From Sabellastarte sp. h YS-2021 (taxonomy: Eukaryota; Annelida; Polychaeta; Sabellida; Sabellidae), in the NCBI GenBank assembly GCA_964017235.1, contig OZ024931.1, forward strand, positions 127,297,530 to 127,361,529: a DNA stretch of 64,000 nt, written 5' to 3'. Below the pieces are notes generated by a model, which searched no databases, was not told where the DNA came from, and saw only the letters and a program-made list of their open reading frames with translations. Both the position numbers and the translations under genes were made by a program. Every line of letters starts with the position of its first letter. The stretch's first letter is position 1. Below, piece after piece: positions 43,101 to 51,360 of this stretch.

Positions 43101-46100
43101 TGGTTTTCAACCTTGAATCTACCTTAATTGAGAATATATCAGCATATCCTGATACAGCCATCTGAGGCTGTATTTTGGCCTTCCTGGACCACATATTACA
43201 CATATGACACCACTGGTATACCAGATGTAATCCTAAAACCTATGCAATCAGATTTAGTAGGTGGCAAGTAATTTTTGGGCCAAATTTCAGACTTATAGAC
43301 CAACATTTGATACTGGTTTGGGCTGATTTATATCTATTTTTGGCTAATTTTACAACAATATTTTGGTGAAATAATTTCTGATTAGACATGTAATGCTCCA
43401 AATGTGCCTAAAATATCCTTACTAATTATTAAAACATGAATGAAATTAAATTTTGGCTTCAGATTGACAAAATTAGGATATACTTGATATTTCCACCTGA
43501 GGGGTGACCTAGGCCCCCCACACCCCGGAAATTGAAATTTTTAAAATGGCCCTCGAGTAGCCCAAACCAATACAAATTCATTCTTTGATATAAACTAAGT
43601 TTCCTGTGAAAATTTCAGCCAGATTGACCAACTTTAAGGGGTGTTTTGGGCTGATTTGGCATTTTATGAATACCTCGCCAACTACACTCCCTGAACCTGC
43701 ACTTTGGGCTAGATATGTAATTCTGAAGGAACACACTACTAAAACTCATTTCAGTGGCGACTCCTGTGGGAAACAATATGGTTTTCAACCTTGAATCTAC
43801 CTTAATTGAGAATATATCAGCATATCCTGATACAGCCATCTGAGGCTGTATTTTGGCCTTCCTGGACCACATATTACACATATGACACCACTGGTATACC
43901 AGATGTAATCCTAAAACCTATGCAATCAGATTTAGTAGGTGGCAAGTAATTTTTGGGCCAAATTTCAGACTTATAGACCAACATTTGATACTGGTTTGGG
44001 CTGATTTATATCTATTTTTGGCTAATTTTACAACAATATTTTGGTGAAATAATTTCTGATTAGACATGTAATGCTCCAAATGTGCCTAAAATATCCTTAC
44101 TAATTATTAAAACATGAATGAAATTAAATTTTGGCTTCAGATTGACAAAATTAGGATATACTTGATATTTCCACCTGAGGGGTGACCTAGGCCCCCCACA
44201 CCCCGGAAATTGAAATTTTTAAAATGGCCCTCGAGTAGCCCAAACCAATACAAATTCATTCTTTGATATAAACTAAGTTTCCTGTGAAAATTTCAGCCAG
44301 ATTGACCAACTTTAAGGGGTGTTTTGGGCTGATTTGGCATTTTATGAATACCTCGCCAACTACACTCCCTGAACCTGCACTTTGGGCTAGATATGTAATT
44401 CTGAAGGAACACACTACTAAAACTCATTTCAGTGGCGACTCCTGTGGGAAACAATATGGTTTTCAACCTTGAATCTACCTTAATTGAGAATATATCAGCA
44501 TATCCTGATACAGCCATCTGAGGCTGTATTTTGGCCTTCCTGGACCACATATTACACATATGACACCACTGGTATACCAGATGTAATCCTAAAACCTATG
44601 CAATCAGATTTAGTAGGTGGCAAGTAATTTTTGGGCCAAATTTCAGACTTATAGACCAACATTTGATACTGGTTTGGGCTGATTTATATCTATTTTTGGC
44701 TAATTTTACAACAATATTTTGGTGAAATAATTTCTGATTAGACATGTAATGCTCCAAATGTGCCTAAAATATCCTTACTAATTATTAAAACATGAATGAA
44801 ATTAAATTTTGGCTTCAGATTGACAAAATTAGGATATACTTGATATTTCCACCTGAGGGGTGACCTAGGCCCCCCACACCCCGGAAATTGAAATTTTTAA
44901 AATGGCCCTCGAGTAGCCCAAACCAATACAAATTCATTCTTTGATATAAACTAAGTTTCCTGTGAAAATTTCAGCCAGATTGACCAACTTTAAGGGGTGT
45001 TTTGGGCTGATTTGGCATTTTATGAATACCTCGCCAACTACACTCCCTGAACCTGCACTTTGGGCTAGATATGTAATTCTGAAGGAACACACTACTAAAA
45101 CTCATTTCAGTGGCGACTCCTGTGGGAAACAATATGGTTTTCAACCTTGAATCTACCTTAATTGAGAATATATCAGCATATCCTGATACAGCCATCTGAG
45201 GCTGTATTTTGGCCTTCCTGGACCACATATTACACATATGACACCACTGGTATACCAGATGTAATCCTAAAACCTATGCAATCAGATTTAGTAGGTGGCA
45301 AGTAATTTTTGGGCCAAATTTCAGACTTATAGACCAACATTTGATACTGGTTTGGGCTGATTTATATCTATTTTTGGCTAATTTTACAACAATATTTTGG
45401 TGAAATAATTTCTGATTAGACATGTAATGCTCCAAATGTGCCTAAAATATCCTTACTAATTATTAAAACATGAATGAAATTAAATTTTGGCTTCAGATTG
45501 ACAAAATTAGGATATACTTGATATTTCCACCTGAGGGGTGACCTAGGCCCCCCACACCCCGGAAATTGAAATTTTTAAAATGGCCCTCGAGTAGCCCAAA
45601 CCAATACAAATTCATTCTTTGATATAAACTAAGTTTCCTGTGAAAATTTCAGCCAGATTGACCAACTTTAAGGGGTGTTTTGGGCTGATTTGGCATTTTA
45701 TGAATACCTCGCCAACTACACTCCCTGAACCTGCACTTTGGGCTAGATATGTAATTCTGAAGGAACACACTACTAAAACTCATTTCAGTGGCGACTCCTG
45801 TGGGAAACAATATGGTTTTCAACCTTGAATCTACCTTAATTGAGAATATATCAGCATATCCTGATACAGCCATCTGAGGCTGTATTTTGGCCTTCCTGGA
45901 CCACATATTACACATATGACACCACTGGTATACCAGATGTAATCCTAAAACCTATGCAATCAGATTTAGTAGGTGGCAAGTAATTTTTGGGCCAAATTTC
46001 AGACTTATAGACCAACATTTGATACTGGTTTGGGCTGATTTATATCTATTTTTGGCTAATTTTACAACAATATTTTGGTGAAATAATTTCTGATTAGACA

Positions 46101-49100
46101 TGTAATGCTCCAAATGTGCCTAAAATATCCTTACTAATTATTAAAACATGAATGAAATTAAATTTTGGCTTCAGATTGACAAAATTAGGATATACTTGAT
46201 ATTTCCACCTGAGGGGTGACCTAGGCCCCCCACACCCCGGAAATTGAAATTTTTAAAATGGCCCTCGAGTAGCCCAAACCAATACAAATTCATTCTTTGA
46301 TATAAACTAAGTTTCCTGTGAAAATTTCAGCCAGATTGACCAACTTTAAGGGGTGTTTTGGGCTGATTTGGCATTTTATGAATACCTCGCCAACTACACT
46401 CCCTGAACCTGCACTTTGGGCTAGATATGTAATTCTGAAGGAACACACTACTAAAACTCATTTCAGTGGCGACTCCTGTGGGAAACAATATGGTTTTCAA
46501 CCTTGAATCTACCTTAATTGAGAATATATCAGCATATCCTGATACAGCCATCTGAGGCTGTATTTTGGCCTTCCTGGACCACATATTACACATATGACAC
46601 CACTGGTATACCAGATGTAATCCTAAAACCTATGCAATCAGATTTAGTAGGTGGCAAGTAATTTTTGGGCCAAATTTCAGACTTATAGACCAACATTTGA
46701 TACTGGTTTGGGCTGATTTATATCTATTTTTGGCTAATTTTACAACAATATTTTGGTGAAATAATTTCTGATTAGACATGTAATGCTCCAAATGTGCCTA
46801 AAATATCCTTACTAATTATTAAAACATGAATGAAATTAAATTTTGGCTTCAGATTGACAAAATTAGGATATACTTGATATTTCCACCTGAGGGGTGACCT
46901 AGGCCCCCCACACCCCGGAAATTGAAATTTTTAAAATGGCCCTCGAGTAGCCCAAACCAATACAAATTCATTCTTTGATATAAACTAAGTTTCCTGTGAA
47001 AATTTCAGCCAGATTGACCAACTTTAAGGGGTGTTTTGGGCTGATTTGGCATTTTATGAATACCTCGCCAACTACACTCCCTGAACCTGCACTTTGGGCT
47101 AGATATGTAATTCTGAAGGAACACACTACTAAAACTCATTTCAGTGGCGACTCCTGTGGGAAACAATATGGTTTTCAACCTTGAATCTACCTTAATTGAG
47201 AATATATCAGCATATCCTGATACAGCCATCTGAGGCTGTATTTTGGCCTTCCTGGACCACATATTACACATATGACACCACTGGTATACCAGATGTAATC
47301 CTAAAACCTATGCAATCAGATTTAGTAGGTGGCAAGTAATTTTTGGGCCAAATTTCAGACTTATAGACCAACATTTGATACTGGTTTGGGCTGATTTATA
47401 TCTATTTTTGGCTAATTTTACAACAATATTTTGGTGAAATAATTTCTGATTAGACATGTAATGCTCCAAATGTGCCTAAAATATCCTTACTAATTATTAA
47501 AACATGAATGAAATTAAATTTTGGCTTCAGATTGACAAAATTAGGATATACTTGATATTTCCACCTGAGGGGTGACCTAGGCCCCCCACACCCCGGAAAT
47601 TGAAATTTTTAAAATGGCCCTCGAGTAGCCCAAACCAATACAAATTCATTCTTTGATATAAACTAAGTTTCCTGTGAAAATTTCAGCCAGATTGACCAAC
47701 TTTAAGGGGTGTTTTGGGCTGATTTGGCATTTTATGAATACCTCGCCAACTACACTCCCTGAACCTGCACTTTGGGCTAGATATGTAATTCTGAAGGAAC
47801 ACACTACTAAAACTCATTTCAGTGGCGACTCCTGTGGGAAACAATATGGTTTTCAACCTTGAATCTACCTTAATTGAGAATATATCAGCATATCCTGATA
47901 CAGCCATCTGAGGCTGTATTTTGGCCTTCCTGGACCACATATTACACATATGACACCACTGGTATACCAGATGTAATCCTAAAACCTATGCAATCAGATT
48001 TAGTAGGTGGCAAGTAATTTTTGGGCCAAATTTCAGACTTATAGACCAACATTTGATACTGGTTTGGGCTGATTTATATCTATTTTTGGCTAATTTTACA
48101 ACAATATTTTGGTGAAATAATTTCTGATTAGACATGTAATGCTCCAAATGTGCCTAAAATATCCTTACTAATTATTAAAACATGAATGAAATTAAATTTT
48201 GGCTTCAGATTGACAAAATTAGGATATACTTGATATTTCCACCTGAGGGGTGACCTAGGCCCCCCACACCCCGGAAATTGAAATTTTTAAAATGGCCCTC
48301 GAGTAGCCCAAACCAATACAAATTCATTCTTTGATATAAACTAAGTTTCCTGTGAAAATTTCAGCCAGATTGACCAACTTTAAGGGGTGTTTTGGGCTGA
48401 TTTGGCATTTTATGAATACCTCGCCAACTACACTCCCTGAACCTGCACTTTGGGCTAGATATGTAATTCTGAAGGAACACACTACTAAAACTCATTTCAG
48501 TGGCGACTCCTGTGGGAAACAATATGGTTTTCAACCTTGAATCTACCTTAATTGAGAATATATCAGCATATCCTGATACAGCCATCTGAGGCTGTATTTT
48601 GGCCTTCCTGGACCACATATTACACATATGACACCACTGGTATACCAGATGTAATCCTAAAACCTATGCAATCAGATTTAGTAGGTGGCAAGTAATTTTT
48701 GGGCCAAATTTCAGACTTATAGACCAACATTTGATACTGGTTTGGGCTGATTTATATCTATTTTTGGCTAATTTTACAACAATATTTTGGTGAAATAATT
48801 TCTGATTAGACATGTAATGCTCCAAATGTGCCTAAAATATCCTTACTAATTATTAAAACATGAATGAAATTAAATTTTGGCTTCAGATTGACAAAATTAG
48901 GATATACTTGATATTTCCACCTGAGGGGTGACCTAGGCCCCCCACACCCCGGAAATTGAAATTTTTAAAATGGCCCTCGAGTAGCCCAAACCAATACAAA
49001 TTCATTCTTTGATATAAACTAAGTTTCCTGTGAAAATTTCAGCCAGATTGACCAACTTTAAGGGGTGTTTTGGGCTGATTTGGCATTTTATGAATACCTC

Positions 49101-50587
49101 GCCAACTACACTCCCTGAACCTGCACTTTGGGCTAGATATGTAATTCTGAAGGAACACACTACTAAAACTCATTTCAGTGGCGACTCCTGTGGGAAACAA
49201 TATGGTTTTCAACCTTGAATCTACCTTAATTGAGAATATATCAGCATATCCTGATACAGCCATCTGAGGCTGTATTTTGGCCTTCCTGGACCACATATTA
49301 CACATATGACACCACTGGTATACCAGATGTAATCCTAAAACCTATGCAATCAGATTTAGTAGGTGGCAAGTAATTTTTGGGCCAAATTTCAGACTTATAG
49401 ACCAACATTTGATACTGGTTTGGGCTGATTTATATCTATTTTTGGCTAATTTTACAACAATATTTTGGTGAAATAATTTCTGATTAGACATGTAATGCTC
49501 CAAATGTGCCTAAAATATCCTTACTAATTATTAAAACATGAATGAAATTAAATTTTGGCTTCAGATTGACAAAATTAGGATATACTTGATATTTCCACCT
49601 GAGGGGTGACCTAGGCCCCCCACACCCCGGAAATTGAAATTTTTAAAATGGCCCTCGAGTAGCCCAAACCAATACAAATTCATTCTTTGATATAAACTAA
49701 GTTTCCTGTGAAAATTTCAGCCAGATTGACCAACTTTAAGGGGTGTTTTGGGCTGATTTGGCATTTTATGAATACCTCGCCAACTACACTCCCTGAACCT
49801 GCACTTTGGGCTAGATATGTAATTCTGAAGGAACACACTACTAAAACTCATTTCAGTGGCGACTCCTGTGGGAAACAATATGGTTTTCAACCTTGAATCT
49901 ACCTTAATTGAGAATATATCAGCATATCCTGATACAGCCATCTGAGGCTGTATTTTGGCCTTCCTGGACCACATATTACACATATGACACCACTGGTATA
50001 CCAGATGTAATCCTAAAACCTATGCAATCAGATTTAGTAGGTGGCAAGTAATTTTTGGGCCAAATTTCAGACTTATAGACCAACATTTGATACTGGTTTG
50101 GGCTGATTTATATCTATTTTTGGCTAATTTTACAACAATATTTTGGTGAAATAATTTCTGATTAGACATGTAATGCTCCAAATGTGCCTAAAATATCCTT
50201 ACTAATTATTAAAACATGAATGAAATTAAATTTTGGCTTCAGATTGACAAAATTAGGATATACTTGATATTTCCACCTGAGGGGTGACCTAGGCCCCCCA
50301 CACCCCGGAAATTGAAATTTTTAAAATGGCCCTCGAGTAGCCCAAACCAATACAAATTCATTCTTTGATATAAACTAAGTTTCCTGTGAAAATTTCAGCC
50401 AGATTGACCAACTTTAAGGGGTGTTTTGGGCTGATTTGGCATTTTATGAATACCTCGCCAACTACACTCCCTGAACCTGCACTTTGGGCTAGATATGTAA
50501 TTCTGAAGGAACACACTACTAAAACTCATTTCAGTGGCGACTCCTGTGGGAAACAATATGGTTTTCAACCTTGAATCTACCTTAATT
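40121..50587. repeat. Highly homogeneous part of the satellite array
   Basis: After the last ccaagg variant (40120) I saw no substitution between monomers up to the retrotransposon, about 15 units. This is by eye, so isolated differences could have been missed. The contrast with the variant-rich stretch from 9 to 40 kb suggests a recent local expansion of a single monomer type. Confidence 0.65.
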
Positions 50588-50628
50588 TGAAAATTTTAAT
50601 TACTTAAATGTAGCTTTTATAAGCTACA

Positions 50629-50777
50629 AGCTTACCATGTGGGACTTAATGCTGTTCTCGGGTTGCCACACCCGGGGCCAACGTCTTAGAAAAAAAGACC
50701 GTTCTTGTTAGCCACCGGATATACTGGTAGTTGTCGTCACGTGATACCTTCTGACCAATCGTCCTACTTTCTCGTTG
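50629..50777. repeat. Inverted terminal repeat, 3' end of the element
   Basis: These 149 nt are the reverse complement of 56803-56951, with one difference (50749 against 56831). Outside it lie 41 nt (50588-50628) that are unique to this end apart from their complement in the internal complementary region. The repeat begins agcttaccatgtgggactta and contains the symmetric tcacgtga. Confidence 0.95.
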
Positions 50778-50834
50778 AAATTTTTAAACCTACCCCTCAG
50801 CTGTAAACAGCGGGGAGGCAGGGTGGGACTCTTC
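50778..50834. other. Spacer between the 3' terminal repeat and the internal complementary region
   Basis: These 57 nt have no open frame and no counterpart at the other end. They hold a short imperfect hairpin around cagctgtaaacagc. Confidence 0.6.
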
Positions 50835-50939
50835 TAAGTCCCACATGGTAAGCTTGTAGCTTATAAAAGCTACATTTAAGTAATTAAAATTTTCAATTTT
50901 ATTACGCTACAATAGCTTACCATGTGGGACTTAATGCTG
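50835..50939. repeat. Internal complementary region (joined copy of both ends)
   Basis: Positions 50835-50895 (61 nt) are the exact reverse complement of the 3' end of the element, 50588-50648. Positions 50896-50939 (44 nt) are the exact reverse complement of the 5' end, 56926-56969. The two parts abut with no spacer, so the region equals the junction expected when the ends meet in a circle. In the accepted DIRS1 model this region templates completion of the ends and circularisation. The match is perfect in both parts. Confidence 0.95.
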
Positions 50940-51360
50940 AATTCAACCGCCCGGTGGCGGGATTACAGCTGAGACTGGAAGGTATGTCATTTTTTCTAAG
51001 ATTTTGAATTAATATTTATAGAATAGTGCCAGAAATACCAGTCTGAGTCCCATTTACAGTGCCCCGATCCCGAAGGCCGGGCCTGTAACGAGCCAAAAAC
51101 CTAAGTAAATGAGAGACAGTACTAAAAACTGTCTAGATGTTTTATTGTAGGACGGAAGTGCAGCAATGCTCACTCCGAGGTCTGAGGGTCCAAAAGGGCC
51201 CTTCACGTATGACTGACCAACCCAGTGGTTGGGCGTCTCATAAAATTTTTACAAGCTGAATATGAGATTAATGACAACTAAATAAGTCCTTAATAGAAAT
51301 TACTTGATAATTAAAGAATAAAATGACCTTACCCGTAACATCTTGAAGGTAAAGGAATAC
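50940..51360 (-). other. 3' non-coding region of the retrotransposon
   Basis: These 421 nt lie between the recombinase stop codon (TAG, 51361-51363) and the internal complementary region. No conserved coding frame is seen; a 62-codon frame (51329-51517) overlapping the recombinase end in another frame has no recognisable domain. The region contains a small hairpin (gacagt 51115-51120 with actgtc 51128-51133), a second one (ccaacc/ggttgg near 51220) and a possible polyadenylation signal. Confidence 0.6.
51141..51146 (-). terminator. Possible polyadenylation signal (AATAAA)
   Basis: The minus strand reads AATAAA about 215 nt after the recombinase stop codon. It is the only canonical hexamer I saw between that stop and the internal complementary region. 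A six-base match is weak evidence, and DIRS transcripts may instead end in the terminal repeat. Confidence 0.3.

Larger units (their letters stand above)
1..50587. repeat. 678-bp satellite DNA array, left block (about 74 monomers)
   Basis: The same AT-rich 678-bp unit recurs head to tail. One landmark (a gtgaaaatttcagccag word) sits at 564, 1242, 1920 and so on to 8700, then at 9706 and every 678 bases to 50386. The only break in phase is an extra 328 bp near 9.1-9.7 kb. Units differ by zero to a few substitutions, which implies recent amplification or strong homogenisation. Each unit carries a 62-codon plus frame starting at GTG and an 88-codon minus frame starting at ATG. Neither resembles a known protein, and their sameness follows from the sameness of the repeat, so I do not call them genes. 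The length, purity and probable four-block monomer suit a centromeric or heterochromatic satellite, but location is an inference. Confidence 0.97.
50588..50895. repeat. Inverted pair at the 3' end: 61-bp perfect stem, 186-nt loop
   Basis: Because the internal complementary region lies close to the 3' end, 50588-50648 and 50835-50895 form a perfect 61-bp inverted repeat around 186 nt. The RNA 3' end could fold into a long hairpin, which fits a role in priming or in copying the ends. Confidence 0.9.

Noticed and set aside
1..50587. CRISPR array or bacterial repeat system
   Set aside because: The repeats are 678 bp and directly adjacent, with no unique spacers and no cas genes; the interrupting element is a eukaryotic retrotransposon.
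50588..50895. A second small mobile element nested at the retrotransposon edge
   Set aside because: The 61-bp inverted repeat looks like a separate insertion at first, but it is fully explained as the 3' end of the element and its copy in the internal complementary region.
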